From Alteromonas macleodii (GTDB lineage: Bacteria > Pseudomonadota > Gammaproteobacteria > Enterobacterales > Alteromonadaceae): a stretch of 64,000 nt of DNA. The position numbers were made by a program, and so were the translations under genes. Positions within the stretch are counted from its first letter, which is position 1. Each line of letters starts with the position of its first letter. The stretch is taken from the NCBI RefSeq assembly GCF_903772925.1, contig NZ_LR812090.1, positions 1,880,333 through 1,944,332 of the forward strand, in the 5' to 3' direction. Shown here one piece after another: positions 1-9,635 of this stretch. The notes below the pieces were generated by a model. The model saw only the letters and a program-made list of their open reading frames with translations. It made no database searches and was not told the DNA's origin.

Positions 1-1
1 T

Positions 2-121
2 GATATTGATGCGTTTATGTCAGGTAATATTTGTCGTTGCGGTACCTATCCGAGGATCAAAGCGGCAATTAAGCACGCATCAAAGCTAATGCAAAGCAAT
101 CAAGCAGGTGATAAAAAATGA
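2..121 (+). CDS. (2Fe-2S)-binding small subunit of a molybdenum hydroxylase, 3' end only
   Basis: The window opens inside this gene, so only about 39 C-terminal residues are visible. They contain [13 protein letters not shown], the C-x-C half of the second [2Fe-2S] cluster motif of the xanthine dehydrogenase/isoquinoline 1-oxidoreductase (IorA) small subunit. The stop codon overlaps the ATG of the next gene by four bases (ATGA), which implies translational coupling with the molybdopterin subunit. In the family this subunit passes electrons from the Mo centre to a carrier. The 5' part lies outside the window, so the substrate cannot be judged from this piece. Confidence 0.85.
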   Translation, partial: DIDAFMSGNICRCGTYPRIKAAIKHASKLMQSNQAGDKK

Positions 122-2409
122 TAGCGCCACCAACTGCATTTCTAGCAAAATTATCTCGCCGAGAGTTTCTAAGGTTATCTGGCGTAGCAGGCTCAGGACT
201 GTTATTGGCCTGCAATACGACATATGCGTTAGGTGCAAGTGACTCATCGCGTATAAAATTTGACGCTATAGCGCCTCATCATCGGCTTAATATATTTGTG
301 TCAATCCATACCGATGGCACCATAGACATAGTTTCTCATCGCTCAGAAATGGGGCAGGGGTCAAAAACTGGTATTGCTCAAATTATTGCCGACGAACTCG
401 AGGCCGACTGGGAAATGGTTAGGGTTATTCAAGGACGTGGTAACAAGGCATACGGAAATCAAAATACCGATGGGTCCACTAGCATCCGGCTTTTTTGGGA
501 TAAATTGCGAGAAGTAGGCGCTTCTGCACGCACAATGCTAGAAAGTGCTGGTGCGGAGTATTGGCAGGTTTCTTTACAAGACGTTTTTGCAAAAAACGGG
601 AGAGTTTTTAATAAGAAAAACGATAAGACTCTCGCTTATGGAGATTTGGCCGAACTTGCTAGCAAACAATCGATACCCGAGCCAAACACATTAAAGTTTA
701 AGCCATTTTCCAATTATCAATATATTGGGAAAGGCATTACTATCGTTGACATTGATGATATTACATCAGGAAAAGCGTGTTTTGGCATTGATGTGACCTT
801 GCCAGGAATGCTAATTGCGTCTATCGAGCGTTGCCCGGTGCTTCACGGTCAAGTCGAGTCATTTGATAGAGCTGCCGCATTAGCAGTTCCGGGAGTGCAA
901 GAGGTAATACAAATGCCTGCGACCAAGGAGACGGTTGTGTATTTCCCGTTAGCTGGTGTCGCAGTGATTGCTACCAATACATGGGCAGCCATGCAAGGTC
1001 GAAAATTACTAAATGTTAAATGGACTTATAACGAAGAAGGTGAAGCGAATAGGGAGGTGAATTCTGAACCTTCGTTTGATATGTGGAGAAAGAGCCTATC
1101 TGATTTACCTGAAAAAGTAGGAGGAAAAGGTGACGTTACAAAAGGCTTTGAGCAGTCGGATTTAATTCTAGAAGCGAGTTATCAAACCCCTTATCTTGCT
1201 CACGCACCAATGGAGACACCCGCGGCGACAGCGTGGTTCAAAGACAACAAGTGCGAAATTTATGCAAGTGTCCAAGATCCGCAATCGACAATGCAAAACG
1301 CCGCGGCACTTACAGGTTTGCCTGAATCATCGTTTATAGTTACCCCAACGCTTCTCGGCGGCGCATTTGGTCGAAAATCAAAATCTGATTTTGTAAACGA
1401 AGCTGTTTTTCTTTCGCAAAGAATATCGAAACCCATTAAAGTGGTTTGGACTAGAGAGGATGACATCAAGCACGGTTACTATCATGCTGGAGCAGTGGAA
1501 AAAATAAAAGTGGGTATTGATAAAAAGGGTAAATTATTAGCATGGCACCGCCTTACGGCTTATCCCACCATATTATCCACATTCGATCATAAGGCGAATA
1601 CGCCCCAAGATTTTGAGTTGAGCCTCGGTTTTGCAGACTTCCCTTACGATGTAGATAATGCGTTATTTGAAAAGGCAATGGCAGATAGTCCAGTTAGAAT
1701 CGGCTGGATGCGCTCTGTATGCAATATTCAACATGCATTTGCGTTAAACTGTGCGGTAGATGAGGCGGCACACAAGGTAGATTTGTCCATGTCTGATTTT
1801 ATCCTTGCTAATCTTGCCAAGGATAAAGATATCGATCACAAAGAAGAATACAATTTTGAATTTACCAATTACTCCGAAACACTAACGCGCCACCCATACT
1901 CAACGCGACGCTATCGTAAGGTTGTTGAAACTTTATTGTCGAACGCCCCCTTAAACGAAGCGTTACCCAATGGGCAAGGGTGGGGGCTCGCTGTTCACCG
2001 AAGTTTCGTGAGCTATGTTGCGGTGGCAACAAAGGTAAAGGTTGTTGAAAAAAAATTGGCTGTAGAAGAAATGCATTGCGTTATTGATTGTGGAACCGTA
2101 GTCAACCCAGATAGAGTTCGTGCTCAGATGGAAGGTGCGATGATTTTTGGGTTGTCATTATCGCTAATGGGAACAATAGATATTGATAACGGCGCGGTGA
2201 GGCAATCTAATTTCCATGATTATCCCGTACTAAGAATGTCACAGTGCCCTGCAATACATGTTCATATAATGGACGGGGGGAGCAACGCGCCGGGTGGTGT
2301 GGGCGAACCTGGGGTTCCACCTGTTGCGCCAAGCGTTGCAAATGCCATCTTCTCAGCTACAGGAAATCGTCATCGCACGTTGCCACTTAATAAATTTTAT
2401 TCAGTTTGA
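118..2409 (+). CDS. Molybdopterin-binding aldehyde oxidase/dehydrogenase large subunit (IorB-like), Tat-exported
   Basis: This is a 763-residue member of the xanthine dehydrogenase family molybdopterin subunits, closest in style to IorB or periplasmic aldehyde dehydrogenases. Residues 13-20 (SRREFLRL) form a twin-arginine motif. It is followed by a hydrophobic stretch ending LLLAC at Cys32, so the protein is probably Tat-exported and may be lipidated. The family motifs GGAFGRK (mid-protein) and [14 protein letters not shown] near the C-terminus, which carries the catalytic Glu, are present. It overlaps the [2Fe-2S] subunit by four bases. Enzymes of this type oxidise aldehydes or N-heterocycles with water as oxygen source and feed electrons to the respiratory chain. 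From its place beside an anhydrosugar pathway I infer an aldose or anhydrosugar substrate, which is not proven. The gene is convergent with the TRAP operon. Confidence 0.85.
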   Translation: MIAPPTAFLAKLSRREFLRLSGVAGSGLLLACNTTYALGASDSSRIKFDAIAPHHRLNIFVSIHTDGTIDIVSHRSEMGQGSKTGIAQIIADELEADWEMVRVIQGRGNKAYGNQNTDGSTSIRLFWDKLREVGASARTMLESAGAEYWQVSLQDVFAKNGRVFNKKNDKTLAYGDLAELASKQSIPEPNTLKFKPFSNYQYIGKGITIVDIDDITSGKACFGIDVTLPGMLIASIERCPVLHGQVESFDRAAALAVPGVQEVIQMPATKETVVYFPLAGVAVIATNTWAAMQGRKLLNVKWTYNEEGEANREVNSEPSFDMWRKSLSDLPEKVGGKGDVTKGFEQSDLILEASYQTPYLAHAPMETPAATAWFKDNKCEIYASVQDPQSTMQNAAALTGLPESSFIVTPTLLGGAFGRKSKSDFVNEAVFLSQRISKPIKVVWTREDDIKHGYYHAGAVEKIKVGIDKKGKLLAWHRLTAYPTILSTFDHKANTPQDFELSLGFADFPYDVDNALFEKAMADSPVRIGWMRSVCNIQHAFALNCAVDEAAHKVDLSMSDFILANLAKDKDIDHKEEYNFEFTNYSETLTRHPYSTRRYRKVVETLLSNAPLNEALPNGQGWGLAVHRSFVSYVAVATKVKVVEKKLAVEEMHCVIDCGTVVNPDRVRAQMEGAMIFGLSLSLMGTIDIDNGAVRQSNFHDYPVLRMSQCPAIHVHIMDGGSNAPGGVGEPGVPPVAPSVANAIFSATGNRHRTLPLNKFYSV

Positions 2410-2434
2410 TATTCATTACTGGTTGTAAATGTAA

Positions 2435-2457
2435 GTGCCAATGCCTTGCATTGGCAC
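2435..2457. terminator. Inverted repeat between convergent genes
   Basis: A perfect 10-bp inverted repeat (GTGCCAATGC / GCATTGGCAC) with a 3-nt centre lies between the converging ends of the molybdenum hydroxylase gene and the propeller-protein gene. There is no clear T-run on either side, so it may be a bidirectional hairpin that terminates transcription or protects 3' ends rather than a classical intrinsic terminator. Confidence 0.5.
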
Positions 2458-2469
2458 CATCGCATCGTT

Positions 2470-3534
2470 CTAGCGACCAAAGCCGGCGTTGGCTTTTGGT
2501 GTAAAGCGGATGATGTAAAACTTGTTGGTAGAAGTACTACTTTTGTTGAAGGCTTTTGAGCGGTGTAATTGATTGGCCGTTGCTAAGATACCTTTATCGC
2601 CTGCATTGGCGAACCCTTCAACCCAAGCGAGTCTCTCATCTTTAAAAAGCGGTTGATATTGTCTTTTATTATTGATGATGGCAAGTGTGTTATTTGTTAT
2701 GTCTGAAACATAAATATTTCCAGCTGTATCTATCGTAATTCCATCACTAAATGGTTTGCGGGCGAAAAATTCCACCTTGCTTGCTAAGCGTGCATCATTT
2801 AACTCATCGTTTAGCAAGTCTTCAGTTTTAACTCTATAGAGCGATTCAGACGTCATTGGCGCGAAATAGACCCACTCATCGTTGTGATCAATGGTTATCG
2901 GGTTTACGCCTATACGGGCATTTTCTTCCCCCATTGGGAGAACCTTACCGTCAATTACTATGTTTTTATCTTCTGGAATAGTGTAGGTAGACCCTGAAAG
3001 TACACGACGGATGTGTCCGGTATCAATATCTATAACGATTAGAGCAGATGTTTTTGCGTCAGCAGTATCTGAGATATAAATTGCATTATGCGTTCTATCA
3101 ACCGCTAAATCGTTTAAAATATAGTTCTCACCAATATAAGGTTTGGTTATATGAAACATTTTAAACAATGTCTCGGTTTTCGTATCCCATCCAATTACTC
3201 TACCTGAATGGTAATCCCATCTTGTATCTAGAAACCATAAGACGCCCTCTTTGTCTGCAACTGTGCCTAAAACGGAAAACATGGATTCACTAAATGCTTT
3301 ATTGGGGTAGGGAACAAACTCACCGTCTTGGGTAATTTCCAACAATTTGTAGTTAGCACCGTAAGCTTGGTGTGTGCTTAGAAATGTTCGCCCCTCTGGT
3401 GTAACGGCAATATTTGCAGGTGGTACAGTTTCATCCAACTCAAATAAAACGTCGAAATTAGGTTCAGCAAAAACTCGTAGGCTTAGCGGGCTTACTATAA
3501 GAATTAATAAAGCAATGACCAGACGAAGGCGCAT
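2470..3534 (-). CDS. Major royal jelly/yellow-family beta-propeller protein, secreted
   Basis: The 354-residue protein has a signal peptide (hydrophobic stretch to about residue 23, cleavage near VFA-EPN). Its body matches the MRJP/yellow propeller family (PF03022). The typical signature lies mid-protein: LNDLAVDRTHNAIYISD, then an IDTGHIRRVLSG block. A later FSDGITIDTAGNIYVSD block is the repeat shared with SMP-30/gluconolactonases. It is the last gene of the dctP-dctQ-dctM operon, 14 nt after dctM. Bacterial members are mostly uncharacterised; lactonase-like hydrolysis of sugar lactones in the periplasm is a reasonable inference from fold and neighbours. The alternative is a ligand-binding accessory protein of the transporter. 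Confidence 0.75.
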   Translation of the reverse strand: MRLRLVIALLILIVSPLSLRVFAEPNFDVLFELDETVPPANIAVTPEGRTFLSTHQAYGANYKLLEITQDGEFVPYPNKAFSESMFSVLGTVADKEGVLWFLDTRWDYHSGRVIGWDTKTETLFKMFHITKPYIGENYILNDLAVDRTHNAIYISDTADAKTSALIVIDIDTGHIRRVLSGSTYTIPEDKNIVIDGKVLPMGEENARIGVNPITIDHNDEWVYFAPMTSESLYRVKTEDLLNDELNDARLASKVEFFARKPFSDGITIDTAGNIYVSDITNNTLAIINNKRQYQPLFKDERLAWVEGFANAGDKGILATANQLHRSKAFNKSSTSTNKFYIIRFTPKANAGFGR

Positions 3535-3548
3535 AAAGTCTCCATAAA

Positions 3549-4835
3549 TTAAGTGTTAGGATACAATAAATTGGGTAACCAAAGCGTAATCTCCGGTACC
3601 ATCATAGTTAGCACTAACACTATAATCAGCGGTAATAGAAATGGCATAGTAGCTTTAGCCGTTTTTTCAACTGTTAAACCAGAAACTCGAGCAAGTACAA
3701 ATAGCACCATGCCCAGAGGAGGGGTGAGTAGCCCGATCATAAGATTAAGCAGCATAATAATACCAAATTGAATCGGCTCTATTCCGGCGGCTATCGCGAT
3801 TGGAAGTAAAATTGGGGTTAAAATTGTGATAGCAGCAATGGTTTCCATAAAGCAACCCACAATGAAAAGCAAAAGAGTAATACACAGATATAGCGTTACT
3901 TTACTTGTACCTGTTTGTGCTAAAAAGTCAGCGACTACCGCATCAATACCTTGACTGGTTAATACCCACGAAAAGATGGCTGCACCGCCAATGATCAACA
4001 TTATCATACTTGTAGTTTCAACAGTTTCAGAAGACACCCTAAGGAGTCGTTTTAAGGTAAGAGTCTTGTACACAAACCCTGTAAGTATGATGGCATAAAC
4101 ACAGGCGACCACGGCGGCCTCAGTTGAAGTAAAAAAGCCGCTCACTATACCACCAACAATAATGAAGGGCGTCATCAACGAAAGCCCAGCTCTTTTAAAC
4201 GTGCTTAAAATAGTAGAAAAAGCAAAACCAGCATCTTTTTGATACCCACGTTTATAAGCGACAAAGGCGACCATTAGTGATAGTGCGAGCGCCATTAAAA
4301 GCCCTGGGACTAAACCCGCTGCAAATAACTTACCTATACTTTCTGAAGCAAGTACACCATATATAATCATAGGTAAGCTTGGCGGAATTATGGGCCCAAT
4401 TGTTGAGGATGCGGCCGTAAGCCCAACGGCAAAGTCCGTGTCATATCCTCGCGCTTTCATAGCATTTATCTCAATTGCTCCGAGTCCACCAGCGTCGGCA
4501 ACCGCTGCACCAGACATTCCGGAAAATAATACTGACGCCCCTACATTTACGTGTCCTAACCCACCGCGTAACCAACCTACTAGTGCTTGGGCAAAGTCAA
4601 ATATTCTATGAGTAATGCCACCTTGGTTCATTAATGCGCCTGCCATGACAAAGAATGGAATCGAAAGTAATGGAAAGCTATCCATGCCACCTACCATTTG
4701 GTGCAGAACAACAACAGAAGGAATGCTTCCTTCGTACAAAATAGCAAGTAAAGACGCGACGATAAGCGCTATTGCTATGGGAAAACCGATGAATATAAGC
4801 GCAAAAAGCGAGATAAAAAGCAGTAGTATGGTCAT
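3549..4835 (-). CDS. dctM: TRAP transporter large permease (DctM family)
   Basis: This 428-residue, highly hydrophobic protein has the DctM/SiaM architecture of about 12 membrane segments. Family motifs include the N-terminal block around GFPIAIALIVASL and the central SSTIGPIIPPSLPMIIYG, where the transport core with GPIIPPS is typical. DctM is the ion-coupled permease that moves substrate delivered by the periplasmic DctP. It follows dctQ with a 4-nt gap and precedes the propeller gene. TRAP systems carry carboxylates, including sugar acids such as uronates, galactonate and sialic acid. In this locus a sugar acid from agar (for example anhydrogalactonate) is the most attractive candidate, by inference only. 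Confidence 0.92.
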   Translation of the reverse strand: MTILLLFISLFALIFIGFPIAIALIVASLLAILYEGSIPSVVVLHQMVGGMDSFPLLSIPFFVMAGALMNQGGITHRIFDFAQALVGWLRGGLGHVNVGASVLFSGMSGAAVADAGGLGAIEINAMKARGYDTDFAVGLTAASSTIGPIIPPSLPMIIYGVLASESIGKLFAAGLVPGLLMALALSLMVAFVAYKRGYQKDAGFAFSTILSTFKRAGLSLMTPFIIVGGIVSGFFTSTEAAVVACVYAIILTGFVYKTLTLKRLLRVSSETVETTSMIMLIIGGAAIFSWVLTSQGIDAVVADFLAQTGTSKVTLYLCITLLLFIVGCFMETIAAITILTPILLPIAIAAGIEPIQFGIIMLLNLMIGLLTPPLGMVLFVLARVSGLTVEKTAKATMPFLLPLIIVLVLTMMVPEITLWLPNLLYPNT

Positions 4836-4839
4836 AAGT

Positions 4840-5352
4840 CTAATTTACGCTTGTATTAAAAGTGTTCCGTAGTAAAAAAGAGAACAGTTGCTGTGCAGCA
4901 CGAACAAAGCATGCAAGCAAAGTCAGTGCTATAAAGCTATATAAGTAGCTGAATGAAAGGTTTAGTGCGCTCATCTCATGATTTTGTATCTTTAAAGCAA
5001 TAATAAGACTAGAGGCAGCGAGGAAAAGCAAAGTAACCGAATTCACAATCAAAACACATCGAGTAACCCAATATTTAATTTTACTGGGCAAGCACAGTTG
5101 GAAGTAACTAAAGCTAATGTGGGTTTGTTTTCTAAAACCTTGAGCAGCGCCTAAAAAGGTTAGAAGAATCAATTGATATCGGGCGACTTCTTCTGTCCAG
5201 CCTAATGGCGCATTCAATAGATAGCGACTTAACACTTGTGCAGTAAGCGTTAAACCCAAAAACCAAAACAAAGTAATGGCTATTTTTTCGTCTAATTCGA
5301 CTTTTTCGTTTGTGCTTTGAGTCGACTTACTAGAGAGATTGGATGTTATCAT
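4840..5352 (-). CDS. dctQ: TRAP transporter small permease (DctQ family)
   Basis: A four-helix membrane protein of about 170 residues. The region around LDEKIAITLFWFLGLTLTAQ and the LGWTEEVARYQLILLTFLG motif (E-x-x-R) are hallmarks of DctQ subunits. The open frame extends further upstream, but I place the start at 5352: the sequence MITSNLSSKS begins there, preceded by an AAGG ribosome-binding site six bases before the ATG. That start overlaps the end of dctP by 23 nt, a normal arrangement in TRAP operons. DctQ pairs with DctM to form the membrane unit. Confidence 0.88.
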   Translation of the reverse strand: MITSNLSSKSTQSTNEKVELDEKIAITLFWFLGLTLTAQVLSRYLLNAPLGWTEEVARYQLILLTFLGAAQGFRKQTHISFSYFQLCLPSKIKYWVTRCVLIVNSVTLLFLAASSLIIALKIQNHEMSALNLSFSYLYSFIALTLLACFVRAAQQLFSFLLRNTFNTSVN

Positions 5353-6355
5353 AAATACCTTGGCTCTTAGGTTGAAGGCGATCTGACAAATAACGTTGCG
5401 TTGCACGTTTAAAGGGCTGCGTATCAAGTGTGTGGACTACCACTCCGTTGTCAATAAACCAACGTTTGAGCTGGAGCTCTTCCAGTTCTATATCTCGAGA
5501 TGCGCGAGTTGATGCTTCTTCTAGTAGACCTAATAAAACGCCCTGGTCCTTCTTGGAAAGCTCGTTTAAAAACCGGCTATTGGTAATGGTGAGTATTGAG
5601 CCAAGTATATGACCAGTTAAATTAATATGGGTTTGCACCTCATATAATTTTTTAGCGGAAATAGTCGGTAACGGGTTTTCTTGTGCATCTACTACCCCTT
5701 GTTGTAGCGCTAAGTACACCTCTGAAAAGGCAATAGGGCTGGGCTTTGCACCCAAAGAAAGAGGAAAAATGTGGTAAACCTTTGCACCTGGAACACGTAT
5801 TTTTAGCCCCTGTATATCTTCGGGTGTATTTATTTGACGGTTTGCCGTCATGTGTCTGGTTCCATAATAAGTAACGCTTGCGATACGATTTCCACTAGCA
5901 AGCTCGCTGTAGTCTTCCGACATATCAAGGAATATTGAGGACTTAAAAAAACGTTGCCAATGAGAGATATCATTAAAAATATAGGGTAATTCAGAGAGAC
6001 CCAACGGAGGGTGAGTTTGCGCCGCAAAACTGATACCAGTGTAGATAATATCTACAGTACCTAAACTAAGACTCTGATTGAGATGACCCTCTTTACCTAA
6101 TAAAGAAGATGGGTAGACGAGAATCTTGTACCTTCCATTAGTTTCTTCATAAAAGCGCTCACTAGCCCATACTGCCCACTTATGAAGGGGATGAGAGGCT
6201 TCGTACACATGCGCCCAGCGCACTATTCTTGCGTTTGATGAAGCTGTATGAGGCTCAGCCGCGCATACCTCAATAGAAATGCCTATCGAAATACCAATGC
6301 CCGCAACCCAACAAGCAGAGTGTAGATAGCGCAAAACGACAAGCCAAACTTTCAT
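5330..6355 (-). CDS. dctP: TRAP transporter substrate-binding protein (DctP family)
   Basis: The 341-residue protein has an N-terminal hydrophobic export signal (about residues 5-33, ending VCAAEP). A DctP-type binding fold follows, with the motifs GTVDIIYTG, FNDISHWQRFF and the long helix region GLKIRVPGAKVYHIFPLSLGAKPSPIAFSEVYLALQQGVVDAQENP. In this family a conserved Arg in the RVPG region salt-bridges the substrate carboxylate, and that Arg is present, so an organic-acid ligand is likely. It is first in the operon dctP-dctQ-dctM-propeller gene. It diverges from the sulfatase gene across a 128-nt promoter region that holds a TTGTTAACAA palindrome, suggesting control with the agar genes. 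Confidence 0.92.
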   Translation of the reverse strand: MKVWLVVLRYLHSACWVAGIGISIGISIEVCAAEPHTASSNARIVRWAHVYEASHPLHKWAVWASERFYEETNGRYKILVYPSSLLGKEGHLNQSLSLGTVDIIYTGISFAAQTHPPLGLSELPYIFNDISHWQRFFKSSIFLDMSEDYSELASGNRIASVTYYGTRHMTANRQINTPEDIQGLKIRVPGAKVYHIFPLSLGAKPSPIAFSEVYLALQQGVVDAQENPLPTISAKKLYEVQTHINLTGHILGSILTITNSRFLNELSKKDQGVLLGLLEEASTRASRDIELEELQLKRWFIDNGVVVHTLDTQPFKRATQRYLSDRLQPKSQGIYDNIQSL

Positions 6356-6395
6356 CGCTAATGTTTATCCTAATATTAATTTGTATCACAGTTAA

Positions 6396-6405
6396 TTGTT
6401 AACAA
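6396..6405. promoter_or_regulatory. Palindromic operator candidate TTGTTAACAA (site 1)
   Basis: A perfect 10-bp palindrome sits between the divergent dctP and sulfatase genes, 40-90 nt from each start. The same decamer occurs at 14697 and 18279 in the other promoter regions of the locus. The GT-N2-AC core resembles sites of FadR-subfamily GntR regulators such as UxuR/ExuR; that family assignment is inference. Confidence 0.5.
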
Positions 6406-6483
6406 AATAAACAAATGTTATGCTGTTGTAAAGTAATTTGGTTTCCATGATGAAACACCGAAACGTTTTTAAAAGGAAGACAC

Positions 6484-8001
6484 ATGAGTAATACAGAAAA
6501 TGTGGGATGTAATGAGACTGATAGAGGACCATGGCTTTTTTTGAGCTTGGTGGTTTTCATTCTTGGAATGTTTTGGCAACAAGCGACTGCTAGTGAAAAA
6601 CGAGCCTATGAAAGTGTTCAAGTAGGGAGTGATACTCCGCCAAATATAATCGTCATATTGGCGGATGATTTAGGGTATAACGACGTGGGTTATACTGGTG
6701 TAACCGATATTCAAACACCAAATATTGATGCTTTAGCTGCAGAGGGGGTGCAGTTCACAAACGGTTATGTGACCCATCCTTATTGTGGGCCCTCTCGAGC
6801 TGGGTTATTAGCCGGAATATATCAAGCACGTTTCGGTATGGAAAATAATGTGAGCTACTTTCCGCAAGATAAAAACATGGGATTGCCCCTGTCTGTTAAG
6901 ACTTTTCCAGAAAGGTTACAAGAGGTAGGTTACCGTACAGCTATTTTTGGAAAGTGGCATCTAGGTGGTGCCCCGCATTTTCAACCTAACAAAAGAGGAT
7001 TCGACTACTTTTATGGCTTTTTAGACGGTGGGCATAATTATATGCCCGGCCAAGTTACTGTTGGAGGAGATGGCTATTCATTGCCGATTATGCGAAATAC
7101 GCAGGTTGCTGAATTTGAGGAATACCTGACTACAGCATTAAGTCGAGAGGCTTCGGACTTCATCAAAGAAAACAGAAAATCCCCCTTTTTTATATTCATG
7201 TCGTACAACGCACCTCATACGCCACTGCAAGCACCCGAAGACACAATAAAAAAGTACGCTCATATTGAAGATACAGAGCGACGAGTATATGCGGCTATGG
7301 TCGATGAGATGGACAGTGGTATTGGGATGATTATTGATGCTTTGGACAGGCAAGGTTTGAGGGAAAACACCCTTATACTGTTTCTTTCCGACAACGGTGG
7401 GGTTTATCCGGAAGACTGGCAACCTACCAGCGACTGGGCTGATAATACACCGTTCAGACGTGGAAAAGTGAGTTTGTTAGAAGGAGGTATACACGTCCCT
7501 TTTCTTGCCAATTGGAAAGGCAAAATTGCCCCAGGGCAGGTGTTCGATGGCCTAGTATCTTCTTTGGATATAGCCGCTACAAGCACGGTATTAGCGAACG
7601 CAAACACCGCAGATCTTGAAGGAGTTAATTTGATGCCATATCTAACAGGTGAAAAAACAGGCTCTCCTCATAAGGCATTGTTTTGGAGGTTAGAAGAAGC
7701 CCAGCATATTTGGGCTGTTCGTACAGAGGATTACAAATATATGAACCAACCGTTGCCTGGTGTAGGGAGAAGCTTTTTCGATATGCGTCATGACCCTACA
7801 GAATCGAATAACATCGTAGATTCCAATATTGAGGCGCAGCAATCACTGGCGCGCAAGTGGAATATATGGAATAAAAAAAATCAAAATAATGTACTTCAGC
7901 AGTCATGGGAATATAAAGCTGAAGTCGATAAGTTTTTCGAGGCGTTACATCAGCGTAATCTTACTGAAGCTAAGAATAGGGAAGTGTATGTAATCGAATG
8001 A
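6484..8001 (+). CDS. Formylglycine-dependent (S1) sulfatase, exported
   Basis: The 505-residue protein belongs to the type I (S1) sulfatases. A hydrophobic export segment spans about residues 18-38. The metal site ADD (Asp61, Asp62) opens the domain. The catalytic signature is YCGPSRAG with Cys101, the residue converted to formylglycine (C-x-P-S-R). LSDNGG (Asp303, Asn304) supplies further metal ligands. GKWHLGG near residue 160 and the family C-terminal sub-domain are also present. Red-algal galactans are sulfated, so removal of sulfate from agar or porphyran oligosaccharides is the likely role. No maturase gene (FGE or anSME) is visible, so one must lie elsewhere. A strong AAGGAAG site precedes the ATG. 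The SGLT-type transporter follows after 71 nt in the same direction. Confidence 0.9.
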   Translation: MSNTENVGCNETDRGPWLFLSLVVFILGMFWQQATASEKRAYESVQVGSDTPPNIIVILADDLGYNDVGYTGVTDIQTPNIDALAAEGVQFTNGYVTHPYCGPSRAGLLAGIYQARFGMENNVSYFPQDKNMGLPLSVKTFPERLQEVGYRTAIFGKWHLGGAPHFQPNKRGFDYFYGFLDGGHNYMPGQVTVGGDGYSLPIMRNTQVAEFEEYLTTALSREASDFIKENRKSPFFIFMSYNAPHTPLQAPEDTIKKYAHIEDTERRVYAAMVDEMDSGIGMIIDALDRQGLRENTLILFLSDNGGVYPEDWQPTSDWADNTPFRRGKVSLLEGGIHVPFLANWKGKIAPGQVFDGLVSSLDIAATSTVLANANTADLEGVNLMPYLTGEKTGSPHKALFWRLEEAQHIWAVRTEDYKYMNQPLPGVGRSFFDMRHDPTESNNIVDSNIEAQQSLARKWNIWNKKNQNNVLQQSWEYKAEVDKFFEALHQRNLTEAKNREVYVIE

Positions 8002-8072
8002 ATTACAAAGTTAGCATTTGGAAATCCACTACCGAACGTTAATGTTTTTAACCGGCTGTTCAGGGAAATTAT

Positions 8073-9635
8073 ATGAAGCTGGAATCACTAGACTTAGCAA
8101 TTTTCATTGGCTATGTAATAAGCCTTTTGTTCATAGCGTACCTGCTTTCCAAAAATGAGCGAAAGGAAAACCAGAATACAGAAGACTACTTTTTAGCAAG
8201 TAAGGCCTTACCTTGGTGGGCGATTGGTGCCTCTTTAATTGCTTCGAATATTTCCGCAGAGCAAATAATTGGTATGTCAGGCTCGGGGTATGCGATAGGC
8301 TTGGCGATTGCCTCATACGAGTGGATGGCGGCGATAACTCTGATCGTAGTGGGAAAATATTTACTTCCTATTTTCTTGAAAAACGCAATTTATACAATGC
8401 CTCAGTATTTGGAGCAGCGTTTCGACTCCAGAGTTAAGACAACACTTGCTTTGTTTTGGCTTTCGGTATTTATCTTTGTGAATCTTACTTCTGTGTTATG
8501 GCTTGGAGGACTGGCTATCCAAACCATAATGGGAATTAGTTGGCTATATGGGATGATTTTTTTAGCTTCATTTTCTGTAGTGTACTCACTCTATGGCGGG
8601 CTAAAGGTAGTTGCTTATACCGACATTATTCAAGTGGTTTTACTCGTTGTAGGTGGCTTTGTGTTGAGCTATCTAGCACTTGATACTATCGGAAATGGCA
8701 AAGGAGTTATAGCTGGTTTTAACACTATGACCGAAAGTACGCCAAAACACTTTGATATGATTTTGTCAAAAGAGAGTCCGCACTATATGAGTCTTCCTGG
8801 TATTTCAGTACTAGTCGGTGGATTATGGGTGATGAACATAGGTTATTGGGGATTCAATCAGTATATAATTCAACGTGCGTTAGCAGCAAAAAGTCTCAAA
8901 GAAGCACAAAAAGGTATTGCTTTTGCTGCCTACCTTAAATTACTGATGCCTATTATTGTCGTGTTGCCGGGAATTGCTGCCTTTATTCTATATCCTGATT
9001 TGACCGCGCCCGATCAGGCATACCCATCAATGATGGAACTAATGCCAATTGGATTGAAAGGGTTGGTATTCGCAGCATTAGTTGCTGCTATTGTTTCATC
9101 GCTTGCGTCGATGACAAATAGTATTTCTTCTATTTTCACAATGGATATATTTCGGACTTTACAGCCTGATAAGAGTCAGAAATTTTATGTACGAGTGGGG
9201 AGAATAACTACGATCGTATCTTTGATTTTGGCATTACTGACCGCCCAACCACTCCTTGGAAAATTTGATCAGGCATTTCAATATATCCAAGAATTTACTG
9301 GCCTCTTTTCGCCAGGCATCACAGCGATTTTTCTTTTAGGTATGTTCTGGAAACGAACGACATCATCTGGTGCCCTTGCGGCAGCGTTAAGCTCGGCTGG
9401 TTTTTCAATTGTATTTAAGTTAGCGTGGCCTGCCATACCATTCATGGACCGTATTGGGTATGTATTCATTTTGTGCATAGTTGTTGCGACCATTACTTCA
9501 CTTCTCGGAAAACCCTCGATTACAGATACTTCTGTAGATGTCTCGACAATCAATTTTAAAACGCAGCGTAGCTTTAACGTGTCAGCACTAGGAATTATGA
9601 TTTTGCTCGTATTACTCTATTTTAAATGGTGGTAG
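8073..9635 (+). CDS. Sodium/sugar symporter (SSS family, SGLT-like)
   Basis: This 520-residue integral membrane protein matches the solute:sodium symporter family, SGLT branch. It shows the N-terminal TEDYFLASKALPWWAIGASL block, NISAEQIIGMSGSGYA, the YGGLKVVAYTDIIQ motif, WGFNQYIIQRALAA and the C-terminal FSPGITAIFLLGMFWKRTT. About 14 membrane helices are expected. Such carriers import galactose, glucose or related sugars with sodium, which fits a marine cell. It lies in one transcription unit with the upstream sulfatase, so it may import the desulfated galactose-type product. Its exact sugar cannot be read from sequence. Confidence 0.9.
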   Translation: MKLESLDLAIFIGYVISLLFIAYLLSKNERKENQNTEDYFLASKALPWWAIGASLIASNISAEQIIGMSGSGYAIGLAIASYEWMAAITLIVVGKYLLPIFLKNAIYTMPQYLEQRFDSRVKTTLALFWLSVFIFVNLTSVLWLGGLAIQTIMGISWLYGMIFLASFSVVYSLYGGLKVVAYTDIIQVVLLVVGGFVLSYLALDTIGNGKGVIAGFNTMTESTPKHFDMILSKESPHYMSLPGISVLVGGLWVMNIGYWGFNQYIIQRALAAKSLKEAQKGIAFAAYLKLLMPIIVVLPGIAAFILYPDLTAPDQAYPSMMELMPIGLKGLVFAALVAAIVSSLASMTNSISSIFTMDIFRTLQPDKSQKFYVRVGRITTIVSLILALLTAQPLLGKFDQAFQYIQEFTGLFSPGITAIFLLGMFWKRTTSSGALAAALSSAGFSIVFKLAWPAIPFMDRIGYVFILCIVVATITSLLGKPSITDTSVDVSTINFKTQRSFNVSALGIMILLVLLYFKWW

